Shown: positions 45,306-57,780, counted from the first letter of the stretch. The stretch is 64,000 bases of DNA from Cynocephalus volans (GCF_027409185.1 NC_084467.1:19210501-19274500), one strand, 5' to 3'. Notes: generated from the sequence alone by a model not told the origin. Made by a program: numbers and translations.

Positions 45306-46168
45306 GGAGCCTGAAATTTTCTGGGGTACACTTAAGGACTGTTAAGACCTTGTGGTTATTGTGGTGTTTCAGCAATCTGTCCTTTTTATATACAGTAATG
45401 TATAAGTGAAGAAAATATAGCAATACTGTCATCTAAAGATTACTGAAATATCTTGAGACAAAGGCAAATAATTTAACAATAATCTAAAAAATTTGAAGGA
45501 AGTATAACCATATAGAACATTACTGGGATCACTGACAAAATTTGAATATAGACTGTGAATTAGATAATAATATTCTATCAATGTTAAATTTACTATTTTT
45601 GATAATTGTACTTTGGGTTCTGTAAGAAAATGATCTTTTTCTTACACACTAAAGTATTTGGAATAAAAGGGGTAACTCCATCTTACTTTCAATGGTTCAG
45701 AAAAAACACTGTATAAAAATAGAGAGAGAACGATACAGCAAATGAGCAGTTAGTAACTCTGGGTGGAGTCTGTGCAGGAGCTCCTGTACTAGTCTTATAA
45801 CTTCTGTTTGAAGTTATATCAAAGAAAAGGTACCCAGAATTGAAGGTAGAAAACAGGAAATGAAGGTGTAACATTCTAAGAATTTTTTTTTTAAGTCAGG
45901 TGAAGGATTGTTTCCTGTGCTCTATTTTTTTTTTTTTTTTTTTTTCTTTTTAGGAGTTCGAGGAGGGAACTTGAAATGAACAAAAAATCTTATCAAAAAT
46001 AGGTTGACTTTCTCAAATTTCATAATCTTAGCCATTCAGCACTCCCCAACTTGCCAATCTCCAAAAGATCAGGCACAGTATTTTCCTCACCTCTTTAAAG
46101 AGGCTGGGAGGAAGGGAATGGATAAAAACATTGATGCCTCCAAGAGATCTAAAGACAGTCCACTTTTA

Positions 46169-46433
46169 TTTATTATTTAATTTTTTTTTAGTTTTATTTT
46201 ATTTTGTCAATATGCAATGTGGTTGACTATTGTGGCCCATTACCGAAATCTCCCTTCCTCCTTCCTCTCCCCCCTCCCTCCCAACAGTGTCCTTTCTGTT
46301 TGCTTGTTGTATCAACTTCAAGGAATTGTCATTGTTGTGCCTTCTTCCGTCCCCCCCCCCCCCGACCATTGTTTGTGTATTTATTTATTTATTTTTAGCT
46401 TCCACAAATAAGTGAATATGTGATATTTCTCTT
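46169..46433 (-). mobile_element. L1 3' end insertion, antisense, with target duplication
   Basis: It begins in a T-rich tail and contains a C-run (reverse of the L1 3' UTR G-rich tract) and ends 'gaatatgtgatatttctctt'. 'aagacagtccactttta' before it and 'aagacaggccacttttag' after it form the target duplication. Low divergence of the duplication suggests a fairly recent event. Confidence 0.75.
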
Positions 46434-46479
46434 TAAGACAGGCCACTTTTAGTGATACTGAAAGTTAAATTGGGTGGAT

Positions 46480-46810
46480 TACGTTATCTCCCTGCCTAGA
46501 CACTCAATGGCATGCTGATATTGACTGGTTTTTATGTCAAAACTCTGTAACCCTACTCTCATGGCAACCCGGCCCACACCTACCTTTCTGACTTGTCTCA
46601 TGCCACCCCAGCCCTCCAGCCGCGCTGGATCACGTGACCTTTGTGCATGTTGATCTTCTTCCTGCCTTTGTTGGCTTCACCTCCAAGGCACCTCATACTG
46701 TTCCTGCTGAAACTGTTCACCCTGTAAGTCTCACCATAACCTCCTTTGGGAACCTGTCTCTAATCCCTTGCAGAACTAAATTTTCCATTGTCCATGCTGA
46801 TATATCAGTG
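46480..46810 (+). repeat. L2 fragment, sense
   Basis: 'acactcaatggcatgctgat', 'ctcatgccaccccagccctc' and 'tttgttggcttcacctccaa' resemble the L2 ORF2 tail/3' UTR. Confidence 0.5.
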
Positions 46811-46839
46811 GGGTAATCACAGTGCTATCTGCTGTTGTT

Positions 46840-47380
46840 CAGCAATCCTTATTAAGCATATTCTGTGAGCTGGAAACTATGCCAGGGCCTAGGGATTCAA
46901 AGGCTCTCACAGTCTGGTAGCTAGGAGTGATTTGTAAACAAATAATCATAATGTAAATATATAACAGAGAAGTAGACTGTGAGAGTCTGCGAGAGCTACA
47001 AAGCACTGTGAGAGCTGCAAACTCTATCTGACAAATTAGTCTTGAAGAAAAGATTATAATGAAAGCCAAAATGAGATACCATCCCTTCCCCCCACCCTCC
47101 AACCAGGGCCCCATTACAAATTGGAGATTTCTGACACAAGAATCTAATTAAAGGAATAAGTTAACAATGTAGTACCTGTGGGCTACCCAGATAGATATGT
47201 TCAATAGAAAGTTAAAAATACAAGCATAGAACTCATGAGAGAGGTTGAGTCTGGGTACATAAATTTGAAAGTAGTCGTGTTGATCAGTGATTTTCAGTGT
47301 GAGTAGGCAGGAAAGACCAAGAGGCAGATAAGAGTCTCCTAGGAACGTGGTACTTTTTCCAAAATACCCATTTGCTTCAT
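46840..47380 (-). repeat. L2 fragment, antisense
   Basis: 'ttattaagcatattctgtga', 'ctatgccagggcctagggat' and 'atatgttcaatagaaagtta' fit reversed L2 in pieces. Confidence 0.5.
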
Positions 47381-48104
47381 TGTCCAAGATTCTGCTCTTC
47401 CTTCCACCTCAGCTTGGGTGACATCCCTGCTGGCTTAAAAAGCATTGTGTGCAATGAGAGATACACCTGTGTATGAACCTCAGGGAAGCAGGAAAGAACC
47501 ACTAGTGCTTAGGTAGTTACATGCTCTAGTGTGGATAAAACCACCCAGGAAGAGTAAGATGAAGAAAAAAGGATGGGGATGAAACTTCAAAGAGACTAAA
47601 TTGTACAGGGGGAGTGGAGAAAGAGGAGCCAGAGAAAAAGACAGAGTTGATGAGGAAGAAGAGCCAGGAAGGACCAAGACTCAGAAGGTGGGGGCGCAGA
47701 GAGGTCTGCAAACCAACGGGTGGGCAGCAAGGTCGTGTGCTACAGAGATAGGCTGAGACCTGAAATTAGGTTTCAACCATTAGCAAACCACTGCTATCCA
47801 TAATGAAGGCAGTTGCAGTCAAAAGGTGGTGGCAGAAGCCCAACTGTACTGAGTTCAGGAGTGACCAGAGTACAGGGAGTGAATGCAGCAAGTATAGATT
47901 CTCTTTGCAGGAAGTGGGTAAGAAAGGTGAAGGAGAGACAGGTAGATTGAGGGGAAGGTAGAATCCAAGTGGTGGGGATCTCGAACACGTGTGTTTGCTG
48001 AGGAAAAGGAACAGGCAGAGAAGGAGAAATTGAAAATACAGCAGACCATTAATGGAACAAGACCCTTTAGGAGAGTAGAGTGGTGAGCATTGTTGAGGAA
48101 GAGA

Positions 48105-48205
48105 AATTCTTTGATGAGAGCCCCTTGAGGGCAGGGACCGTGTCTTATTCATCCAGGATCCCCAATACCAAGCAATAGACACTCAGAAAATGTTTATAAA
48201 AGTGA
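48105..48205 (+). repeat. L2 3' end, sense
   Basis: 'ccccttgagggcagggaccg', 'tgtcttattcatccaggatc' and 'actcagaaaatgtttataaa' are the L2 end. Confidence 0.8.
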
Positions 48206-48282
48206 GTAAAGATTTTACTTCTTAGAATTAGTCTTGATTGATATAGTAGAAAAACAACAACAAAAAAGAAACCCCTATTTTT

Positions 48283-48440
48283 TTTTTTTTTTTTTTTTTT
48301 TTTTGTCTTTTTGTGACTGGCCGCACCGCGCTCAGCCAGTGAGCGCACCAGCCATCCTTATATAGGATCCGAACCCGTGGTGGGAGCGCTTCTGCGCTCC
48401 CAGCACTGCACTCTCCCGAGTGCGCCACGGGGTCGGCCCA
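48283..48440 (-). mobile_element. tRNA-Ile-like SINE, dimeric, with hairpin insert
   Basis: Read on the - strand: a first tRNA-like unit (ggtcggccc ends, gtggcgcactcgggagagtg), a GC-rich self-complementary insert (gggagcgcagaagcgctccc), the B box ggttcggatcc, then a second unit starting ggatggctggtgcgctcact and a long A tail. The tail is T-rich at 48,277-48,305 on the + strand. 'agaaacccctattttt' stands on both sides as a perfect target duplication, so the insertion is young. Confidence 0.85.
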
Positions 48441-49427
48441 GAAACCCCTATTTTTATCCTGTAATTACTGTTCTCTAATGTACTCTATATAAACAATATA
48501 TTTGTGGCCCTTATGCTCTTTGAAATAAAAGGAAAATCACAAATTAGGTAATATCGAGGTAGCAGTACTCAGGATCACCTAACTTTTTGTGCCTGATAGG
48601 TATTTCTTAAATTCCGTGTTGGCCTTTTGAAAAATGTTCTGTCTATAGCTCTCTGTCCTGGTGGGTGTGGTGCACAGTTCACTGGAGAGACAGACATGCA
48701 CATAAACAGTCCGTACAAGACCAGTTCTGTTCCATTATTTAAAGAGGGATGCTGCCAGCTCCAGGTCTTTGGCTTAAAATGAGTGATTTTAAAAAGTTCA
48801 GAAAAAGGATATCTTTTTGATTCTCTCCCCTGTTAAGTTTTGCCTACTGTAAATGTTTCTGATATTAACAAAGATTGACTTTGTAGAGAAATTTTGGTTC
48901 TGTGTAAATTATCTCTTTGAGAGTATATTAAAAAAACAATTTAGTTAAGAAAGGTAAAGTCAGCTCATCACATATTTCAGGGCGCAGATGGTGAGTGAAT
49001 CTGTGTGGGTTGTATTCTGCTGTGCCAGTTTCAGTGTTTTAGACCTAAAACCCAAAACAAATATGTGATGGCAGTTCTCGTTCACATTTTTCTTCCTACT
49101 GCCTGTAAACTAGTGTACATATTGATATCATCTCATTTTATATTATCCTTTTTTTCTACTTTGACTGGAAGAGTTTTGGCCTTTTTTTTTAAAATGTATC
49201 ATTGCCAGTGAGATATATTATGTAAAATTTACTAAGCAGATCAAATTCGTATATATAGAATTCATTTATGAGGACTGTAATAAGTTGATTTAAATGCTGA
49301 TTTATCTTTCCTGGATAAAATTGCTTCATTTAATGAATTACTGTCTTGAGAAACTGATTGATTGGAACATTATTTGGCTTCAAAATTTTATTTTTATCTC
49401 TGTGTTGTTTTCTTTTTTTAACTGTAG

Positions 49428-49679
49428 GTAACTGCTAGACATCCTAGAACTTTAAAGACGGAACAGACCTGATTTGAGGGGATAATGCTAAGGGACACTA
49501 TGAAATCTTGGAATGATAGCCAGTCAGATCTCTGTAGCAGTGACCAAGAAGAAGAAGAAGAGATGATTTTTGGTGAGAATGAAGATGATTTGGAGGAGAT
49601 GATGGATTTAAGCGATTTGCCTACCTCCCTTTTTGCTTGCAGTGTTCACGAAGCAGTGTTCGAGGTGCAAGAGCAGAAG
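49428..49679 (+). CDS. RCAN3: RCAN3 exon 2: 5' UTR end, start codon and first 65 codons
   Basis: RCAN3 (calcipressin-3) binds calcineurin and dampens calcineurin-NFAT signalling; it acts in the cytosol and nucleus. The acceptor tttttttaactgtag ends at 49,427. The ATG at 49,485 begins [20 protein letters not shown], followed by an acidic run ([20 protein letters not shown]) and [20 protein letters not shown]. The last residues open the RNA-recognition-like domain (first strand). The frame stays open to the donor gtaggc at 49,680, in phase 0 after a lysine. This matches RCAN3 and not RCAN1/2 in the acidic N-terminus. The RRM remainder and the PxIxIT/calcineurin-binding tail lie on later exons, which are not in the window. 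Confidence 0.95.
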
Positions 49680-49881
49680 GTAGGCACATACCCCACCTTT
49701 ACCTGCATCTGTAGCATGTTGATATATGTGGATTTGGGGAAACAGAACTTTACTGGGCCTGGACAAATTTATTTACAGAAAGTGCATGTCAACCCTTAGG
49801 TGTTGCTATGGCATTTTAATTATATTTTAGGAGCATATCAGTCTGCAACAGGTTGGCAACCTTTGAAAACCAGTTGTGGCT

Positions 49882-49975
49882 TACCGGTTAGCTCAATTGG
49901 ATAGTGCGGTACTGATAACACCAGGGTCCGGGGTTTGATCCCCATATTGGCTAGTCACCAATAAATAAATAAAAA
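49882..49975 (+). mobile_element. tRNA-Ile-like SINE, monomer
   Basis: 'taccggttagctcaattgga', 'tagtgcggtactgataacac' and 'ggggtttgatccccatattg' form a tRNA-Ile body, followed by an (aata)n tail. Confidence 0.8.
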
Positions 49976-50043
49976 CTGGCTCTTCTCCACAAATACTTTA
50001 AGCACTGGCTTTTAGTGAACTCTGAATCAGATCTTATCAAATC

Positions 50044-50068
50044 TATTCATTCATTCATTCATTCATTT
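50044..50068 (+). repeat. (ATTC)n tetranucleotide array
   Basis: About six attc units in a row. Confidence 0.9.
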
Positions 50069-50529
50069 TTGGAGACTGTAGTTAAAGAAAAGCCTGTGAA
50101 TTTTAGACTGACTTCCTGTTACTTGGGAGTGCATTCACAAAAGAAGGAATTCAACTTTTTCATGAGGCTAATTACATAAAACCTTTCAGGACTATTTGTG
50201 ATTTCATTGTAACAGAATTGTTAGTTAACATTTCATGTATTACTCTCTGCAACTTGACTGGGGGGAAATGATTGAGTTTATTTTTTTGAAGTTTCGTTTA
50301 TCATTTACCCGGAAAGAGAGAGGTTTTGTGTGTGTGCGTGCGTACGTGCACGCGTGTGTGTTTCCATCATGACCTCACAGAAGTCTATAGGTCTTAGGTC
50401 TACAAAAGTAAAATATTTCTGCCACTGGTTTACATTTTGTATGTTCTGAGACTTTTTCTTGGAATACTGTCAACAGCCCTTTTATTTTCTGTGCACTCAA
50501 AGTATTTTCCTTCCAGTGACTTTCTTGGA

Positions 50530-50700
50530 GTAGAACTTCAGTATGGTTTGACTCGACACATCCCTGAGTGCCTGCAGTGTGTAAGGCACTGTGCGGTTGC
50601 TTCAGGGGATAGAGCACGAATCACACAGTTTCTGACTCACAGGGATTATAGTCCTGTGGTGTGAGTGACAAGTGGTTATGATATAAGATGGAATATTAGT
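50530..50700 (-). repeat. L2 fragment, antisense
   Basis: 'catccctgagtgcctgcagt', 'gtgtaaggcactgtgcggtt' and 'caggggatagagcacgaatc' are reversed L2. Confidence 0.65.
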
Positions 50701-51359
50701 ACCTTTAGAAACACTTAAAAGTATGTTAAGTATCAAAGGAGAAAGGATCACAGCCAGTTGGACTACAAAATCTTATGCGGAGATGGCATTGGAGAAGAGC
50801 TGTGAGAGTTGGGTAGCATTTTGGCAGGAAGGGAAAGGGAATTTTGGCCAGAGAGAACAGAACGAGCAAAAGAGCTGAACCAGGAGTGTGGGCCACTTGG
50901 AGTCGCACGCAGTTCTGTGTGGCTGGCACATGACTGAGATATAGCCAAGATCAAGAAAAATTGGGCCACAAAGGTTTGCAGGTGTAGGGCCATCCTGCGA
51001 AGCACCAGGGATGCCAAGTTCCAGAGCTTGCTCTTCTGTAGAAAATAGTCACTAAGGGCTTTTGAACAAAGAAGTGACAATCAGAACCACACATTAGGAG
51101 GATCAGTTAACACCATGTAGAGTGCACAGTGGTGGCAGGAGGGACCAGAGCCGGGAGCCAGTTAGGAAACTGGAAGTAAACCTGCCTAAAGTGGACAGAC
51201 CCCAAAGTAGAGCAAGGGGGAGGGATTACACTTGCCAATTTCAGGGTCGTTTTCATTTACAAATGCTGTTTTCTTTCCCAAATTTACTCGTAACTTAGAA
51301 ATTATCCTTCCTAGTTTTCTCATACTTTTTAAGAGCTCTAGATTTTTGTGTTACAGATA

Positions 51360-51557
51360 CAGTCACGCATCACTTAACGACAGGGATACATTCTGAGAAA
51401 TGTGGTGTTAGGCATTTTTGTTGTTGTGTGAACATCATTGAGTGTACTTACACAAGCCTAGGTGTGTAACCTACAATAGACCTCCAGCTCCATTATAAAC
51501 TTATGACACCACCATCATGTGCAGTCTGTGGTTGACGAAAACGTCATATGTGACTGT
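51360..51557. repeat. Tigger-type (Tc1/mariner) non-autonomous DNA transposon fossil
   Basis: Starts cagtcacgcatcacttaacg and ends with its inverted partner (aaacgtcatatgtgactg), with ta at both flanks. The body 'tgtgaacatcattgagtgta', 'cttacacaagcctaggtgtg' is that of a well-known mammalian repeat of this class. Confidence 0.75.
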
Positions 51558-52274
51558 AATTAACCTTCCCGTTTACTTGTTGTTGTAAGAAACCACATGT
51601 ATTACTAGTTTATCTTAAAATTATATTCATAAGAATTCTGTCAAGAAACCTCACCTTTTTCTTTTAAACTGTAGCTTAGGAAATTTGTAACTTGCCAAAG
51701 GGGTGAATTCTTGGTTTTCATTTTTAAAACCGTTTGGGGGTTATATTTAACCTAAGTTTATACTGGAAATCGTCTTAGGAGAAATTCTCATAGCAGCAGT
51801 TTAGTGGACTTCAGGTTGTGTACAATTCTTAGTGATAATGAATTTTATATAATAGCCTTAACAATAATATCTGAAACTGCAAAATATGTTTGTATTATAA
51901 AGCTATATGTAGATCATCAATTGGGTATAAATTGTGGGCAGAATCAAATGTTTCCTTTACATTTTTCCTCTCACTATCAGTGTCTTGTTTTGCCTTAGTT
52001 TCTCCTGAAATCACCTATTTATGCAGGTCATCCACATATGTGCAAAACAGAAAACAGAATGCTTCTGATGGATTATAGGCAGAATAATCCTGATTACAGT
52101 TACAGTTCTAAAGTATTTTTTTCCTGACTTAAAAAGGTTTTTGCCTTTATAAACTTACAATTGTTGGAACAAGATTTAAAGTTCTTTTGAATGATAGAAC
52201 ACATAACACAGGTCCCATTGTGACGTAAAAGGTAAATCTTCATTTTAGATTGCTGGATTTTGGCTCTACATTTT

Positions 52275-52395
52275 CATCAGTGTTTCTTTAAAATCCCAAT
52301 GATGTTTTTTGCAGAAATAGAGAAAGCCATCCTATAATTCATATGGACTCTCGAGGGACCCCAAATAGCCAAAATGACCTTGGGAGGGATAATAA
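52275..52395 (+). repeat. Short L1 ORF2 internal fragment
   Basis: 'aaaatcccaatgatgttttt', 'tgcagaaatagagaaagcca' and 'gaccccaaatagccaaaatg' repeat nearly base for base text of the L1 at about 53,937-54,030, but here it stands alone. Confidence 0.8.
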
Positions 52396-53397
52396 ACCAT
52401 AAGAAAATAAACCATAAGAAAAATAAACTGAGGAAAAGGCTTATCTTTTAATTTATAGTTCCTCAGCAGCAGGGCTGTTAGTTTTATGCACATGCTTAGA
52501 TAATCAGTAGCTCCATCAGGAGTTCTACAGGAGGTTTTGTACATACTTCATTTTTCTTTAACAGATTTGGATTCGTCCCAGTGTGACTATATTTGCTTGT
52601 TTGTTCTTTTTAACCCCAGTTTTTCTTACCATAAGAAAAATTAAACTTGCTTCTGATTTGAACATGAGGAGTTTTCAAAATATATTTTAGGTTTTTATAA
52701 TGTGAGGAATAGGTCTGTCATCTTCCTGCCTCAGGTCTGTGTGCCTGTGGAAACTCAGTAAATATTAATGCAAAGCAATGTTCTAGATGAGTCTGACTTT
52801 ATAAAGAAATGCAGTATGGCTTTCGTAATATAGTCCTTTTGCAAAGTACTACCCTTTGTATATAAAACTGTTTCTACTGACATGCTCACCATAGGGCATT
52901 TGATTTGAATTGTTTTTCTAATGGTGATTGGCTGGGGTATATTAAGACATCTGTACTTGCTCTCCTAGTCCTGCTTTTTGATCAGTGACACCCAGATCTA
53001 ATTTGAGTACCCAGTGCAGAGTAATACCTGTTAAATGTTAATAAATGGATTCTGTAAATGGTTGTTGAGGATTACTTGTGTAATGCTGTGATAAAGAAAC
53101 AAAATTATGAGCCAAGTGAGGTTAAGTAGTACATAGGAGATTTAATCTGAGATTATGATCCCAGATACACTAGCCCAAATTCTTTTGTGGTCTGTGTGAT
53201 CATACATACTATTTAAATCTTTCTGTCAAGCATTTGATTCTGCACCCTCCATTTAAGAATAGAAAATATTATTTAAGAAAAGCAAATGATATTTGGAAGT
53301 TAACTGAAGGAGCTGATCCTCTGGTTTTCAGACTAAATCAGTTTTTGGGTATTCTGACTTGGCCTTCAACCTAGAAGAAGTAAAATTCTTTGAGGAG

Positions 53398-53490
53398 GGG
53401 CTGGCTGGTTAGCTTACTTGGGAGCGAGGGGTGCAAACGCTCCCAAGGCCAAGGGTTTGGATCCTGTATAAGCCAGCCACTAAAAGAAAA
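53398..53490 (+). mobile_element. tRNA-like SINE with hairpin insert and target duplication
   Basis: 'ggctggctggttagcttact' is followed by a stem-like insert (tgggagcgaggggtgcaaac, gctccca), then the B box ggtttggatcc and a short A-rich tail. 'aaattctttgagga' occurs at both ends. The same kind of insert occurs in the SINE at 48,283. Confidence 0.8.
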
Positions 53491-53764
53491 ATTCTTTGAG
53501 GAAAGAGATTTGTTTCGATTTGGGAATTGAAAAAGGGGATTCAAAGGAAGAGTGTTTCTGTTATACTGAACTATATTTTTAACAGATGCTGGAACATAAT
53601 AAGGTTTTAGTAAATGTTTGTTTAATTGAAGCACCCTTTTGGCCAAGAATTAGTAAAATTCAGTTAGCATCAAGTGTAGATTAAATACTGGAGAATCATG
53701 AAAGTTTAGAGCTAGAAGAAATCCTAATCTCTATTTTATACAGTAGACTCAGAGTTACACAGTA

Positions 53765-55445
53765 GAACAGCTTATTTAACTCATTTTTCACTTGTACACT
53801 GAAAACTACAAAATATTGCTGAAAGAAATTGAAGGCACAAATAAATGGAAAGACATCCTGTATCCATGGGCTGGAAAACTTAATATTGTTATCAGTACTA
53901 CCCAAAGTGATCTACAGATTCACCTCAATTCCTATCAAAATCCCAATGATGTTTTTTGCAGAAATAGAAAAAGCCATTGTACAATTCATGTGGAATCTCA
54001 AGGGACCCCAAATAGCCGAAACAATCTTGAAAATGAAGAACAAAGTTGGAGGACTCACACTTCCTGATTTCAAAACTTACTACAAAGTTACAGTAATCAA
54101 AACAGTATGGTACTGACATAAAGACAAACATGTAGACCGATGGAATAGGATAGCCCAGAAGTGTACCTTTGTGTATATAGTCAACAAGGATGCTAAGACC
54201 GTTTAATTAGGAAAGGACAGTCTTTTCAACAAATGATGCTGAGAAAACTGGATATTCACATGCAAAAGAATGAAGTTGGACCCTTATATCATATAAAAAA
54301 TTAACTCAAAATGGATCAAAGACCTAGACATTAGAGCTGGAACTCTTAGAAGAAAATATAGGGGGAAAGCTTTGTGATATTGGATTTGGCAATGATTTCT
54401 CAGATATGGCATCAGAGGCACAGGCAACAAAAGAAAAAGTAGATAAACTGGACTAAATCAAAATTTAAAATATGCATCAAAGGACACAGTCCAACAGAGT
54501 GAAAAGACAACTCACAAAATGGGAAAAAATATTTGCAAATCACATGTCTGTTAAGGGATTAATATCCAGGATATATAGAGAACTCCTAAAACTCGATAAC
54601 AACAACAAAAAAAACCCAAACAATCCAATTGGAAAATGGTGGGCAAAGGACTTGAATAGACATGTCTACAAAGAAGATATATGAATATAAATGGGCAGTA
54701 AGCTTGACATCACTAAGAAATGGGGAAATGCAAATCGAAATCACAGTGAGATACCACTTCACACCAATTAGCATGGCTATTATCATAAAAATAGAAAACA
54801 AGAAGTGTTGGCAGGGATGTGGAAAATTGGAACCTTATGCCTCGCTGGTGGGAATGAAAATGACACAACTGCTGTGGAATGTAACAGTGCATCAGTTCCT
54901 CAAAAAATTAAACACGGAATCACCATGGGATCTAGCAGTTCCACCTCTGAGTACAAATGAGTTGAAAGGGGCTTGAACAGATATTTGTACACCCATGCTT
55001 ATAGCAGCATAATTCATAATAACCAAAAGATGGAAACAACCCAAATATCTGTCAGTTGATGAGTGGATAAACAAAATGTTATCCAGCCTTATAAAGGAAT
55101 GAAATTCTGATACATGCTACAAAATAGATGAACATTGAAGACATTATGCTATGTGGAATAAGCCAGACACTAAAAGACAAATACCATATGATTCCACTTT
55201 ATATGTGGTATCTAGAGTTGTCAAATTTATAGAGACAGAAAGTAGAATATTGGTTGTCTGGGGGTGGGAGGATGAGGAGTTATAGTTTAATGGGTAAAGG
55301 GTTTGGGATGATGGAAAAGTTTTAGAGGTGCATAATGGTTACAGTCATACAACAGTGTGAATATGCTTAATGCCACTGAATTGTACCCTTAAAAATGGTA
55401 AAAATGGTATATTTTGTATTTTGTATATTTGGCCACAATACAAAG
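53765..55445 (+). repeat. L1 ORF2 3' part and 3' UTR, sense
   Basis: Frames of up to 104 codons read as the end of L1 ORF2 (e.g. [19 protein letters not shown]) but are broken by stops and shifts. Then come 'ggcagggatgtggaaaattg', 'cataattcataataaccaaa' and the 3' UTR, ending 'tttgtatatttggccacaat'. The element is dead; no intact ORF2 domain remains. Confidence 0.9.
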
Positions 55446-56155
55446 AATGTAAATGCACCCATTTTTCTTGAGTTTAGTGTTGTTGATAATGTTCTTATAT
55501 TTATGCATATGCACATGTGTATATATGTGTGCATATACACATTATGTATGTATGTATTGGACTCCTCTTTTGCCCCACTTTGCATCCCCTTGGCCCACCT
55601 TTTCACTGCAGCCAATGCTAGAGCACCCAGCTCTCCACAGGTGTAATCTCACAGCAGCTGGTGTAAGCTGCACTGTGCATATCTTGCTTTTTGTCCCAGC
55701 ATTCCTTTGCTGCCTGTGTAAAGGTGCTCAGCCATACTGATGCATGCTCAGACTTGGAAGTGTAAGGAAGTTAACATCATATAGGGCAACCTTTGACCAG
55801 TGGAGAACTAAAGCCAATGAATAAGTCCCTCCTTTTCTGACATCAAGCCAAAAGTTCTCAGGCATATTCTCACCGGCTCCTGAGAGGGCTCCTAGCAGGA
55901 CCAAGCCCCATTTGCCGACAGAGGTGACCAGCTTGATAACACAGCCTGGAAGAACAGAGAACCGGCTTTCCCTCCTTCCCTGTTTCACTGTCACCAGACT
56001 TCTGCTCTGGTCTGGTGGGGTCACTTCCCAAAACAAATTTTCTGCATGTGTTCCCTTGCCTTGGCATCTGCTTTTCCAAAGAGCCTAGGTGAGACACAGG
56101 GAAATAACTTCCAAGTTTGGTTATTCCTCTTGTGTAAAGGCACTATCCCAGCCTC

Positions 56156-56196
56156 TCAAAAAAAAAAAAAGAAAGAAAGAAAAAAGAAAAAAGGCA
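56156..56196 (+). repeat. A-rich simple tract
   Basis: A run of a with gaaa/gaaaaa units. It may be the tail of a lost retroelement. Confidence 0.8.
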
Positions 56197-56400
56197 ATTT
56201 TTAGATTATGCAAAAAGGATATAGACTAATATAAAGAACTCCCATGTGCCCACCCAATTTAGCAAATACAATTTTACTCATGCAATTGAACCTTCTATGT
56301 CCCCTCCCACTGATAACCGTTGTCCTTAACTCAGTGTTTATTGTTTCCTGTGCTATTTTCTAACTTTTTAGTAGGTTGAACCATAGGGAATTGCTGTATT
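56195..56400 (-). repeat. Probable L1M fragment, antisense
   Basis: 'cccatgtgcccacccaattt', 'ttctatgtcccctcccactg' resemble reversed old L1 3' text. The evidence is weak. Confidence 0.35.
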
Positions 56401-56879
56401 TGTAGGTAAAAAAAAATGGCCAAATATCAGCATTTCTTCTGGCTCAGCCTGATACTGTATATATGTATATATACTATTTTTTAAATTGTCTCTATTTGAA
56501 GTTGACATAATTGCCTATATGTAAGGAATCTACATAAAAGCTGTTAGAACTAATAAATTAGTTAGGAAGTTTGTAGGGAACAGGGTTAATATACAAAATC
56601 AACTGTATTTCTGTATACTAGTAGTATATACTGGTAATAATTTCAGTTTGGAAATTGAATTTTAAAAAACAGTACCATTTACAGTAGCACCCAAAACACA
56701 TGAAATACTTAAATATAGCACTGAGCACTGGGTCCTCCCTCAGACCACACCACAGTATTTATAACATTTAGGGATTTTATAATATCTTAAGAAATTTTGA
56801 AATAAAAAAGCTTCTTTGGTTACCTTCAGTGATACTTTTGGCTTCAATATAAATCTAACAAAATGTGTATAAGATGTGT

Positions 56880-57360
56880 ATGCTGGAATTCATATGCTAA
56901 ATCACTGATGAAATATATAGTATTTTACATCACTTTAAATTTTATATAAATGGCATAATTGTATAAGTTCTGCTCAACACTATCTGTAGGACTAGTCCAT
57001 ATTGAAATGTGTATTTAGTCTCATTTACTGTATAGTATCCTATTTTATAAATATACCACAATTTATTTACCTGTTCTTGTGTCGATGAGCATTGAGGTTA
57101 TTTTTGCTCTGTTGCCATTGCATGCGTGATGCTGTTCGTGTTCTGTAGGTGTCCTGTAGGGAGGTTGGGGGGGTGTCTCCTCAGGGTATGAAACTAGGAA
57201 CAACTTTGCTGGCTTGTAGGGTTGCGCTTGGTCAGTTTTAGCAGACACTGTCAGATAGTCTCTGAAGCTGTCGGGCCTGTTTGCATTCCTGCCTGCTATC
57301 TATATGAGTTCCCATCGCTCCACAGCATCACCAACACTTGATGTTTTCAGAAGTTTACAA
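56880..57360 (-). repeat. L1M 3' end, antisense
   Basis: 'aaatggcataattgtataag', 'ttactgtatagtatcctatt', 'accacaatttatttacctgt' and 'ttcccatcgctccacagcat' run in reversed L1 order. Confidence 0.8.
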
Positions 57361-57376
57361 TTTTCCCAGTCTGTGG

Positions 57377-57413
57377 GGCTGGCCGGTTGGCTCAGTTGGT
57401 TAGAGCACGGCAA
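57377..57413 (+). mobile_element. tRNA-Ile-like SINE, 5' stub
   Basis: 'ggggctggccggttggctca' and 'gttggttagagcacgg' are the first half of the SINE, after which it stops. 'cagtctgtggggct' before and 'aagtctgtta' after may be a short target duplication. Confidence 0.65.
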
Positions 57414-57780
57414 GTCTGTTATTTTTGTTGTTATTTATTACATTTTTATTATTTTTAATGCATTTTTTGATAAAACTATAGATAAATCCTTCTCAGACTT
57501 ATCAGAACCAGGTTTTTCCTCCAAACTATCATAGACTGATGCTTTTGTTAAATGGAATAAAAATGTCAATGCAATATAAATTGGCTAAAACATTCCTAAA
57601 TGCTTTCTCTCAATTTCTGTACTGAATCCTGTCATGGACTGGTAGCAATGTTCATGGACTGGCACTGGATCCTCAGACTGTATCAGTATATACAGCATTT
57701 AGGGATTTTGAAATATCTCAAGAGATTTTGAAATGTAAAAGCTGTATTCAGTTGTTGTCAAGGATATTGTGAATACTATG

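Larger units (their letters stand above)
41958..49427 (+). other. RCAN3: RCAN3 intron 1
   Basis: About 7.5 kb. It holds tRNA-like SINEs at 44,371 and 48,283, MIR and L2 pieces (45,110; 46,480; 46,840; 48,105) and an antisense L1 3' end (46,169). 42,400-44,360, 44,480-45,100, 45,310-46,160, 47,390-48,100 and 48,450-49,420 hold nothing I recognise. Confidence 0.65.

Noticed and set aside
54662..54976. 104-codon frame and neighbours that look protein-like
   Set aside because: They are pieces of the L1 ORF2 tail and 3' UTR, broken by stops; not a host gene.
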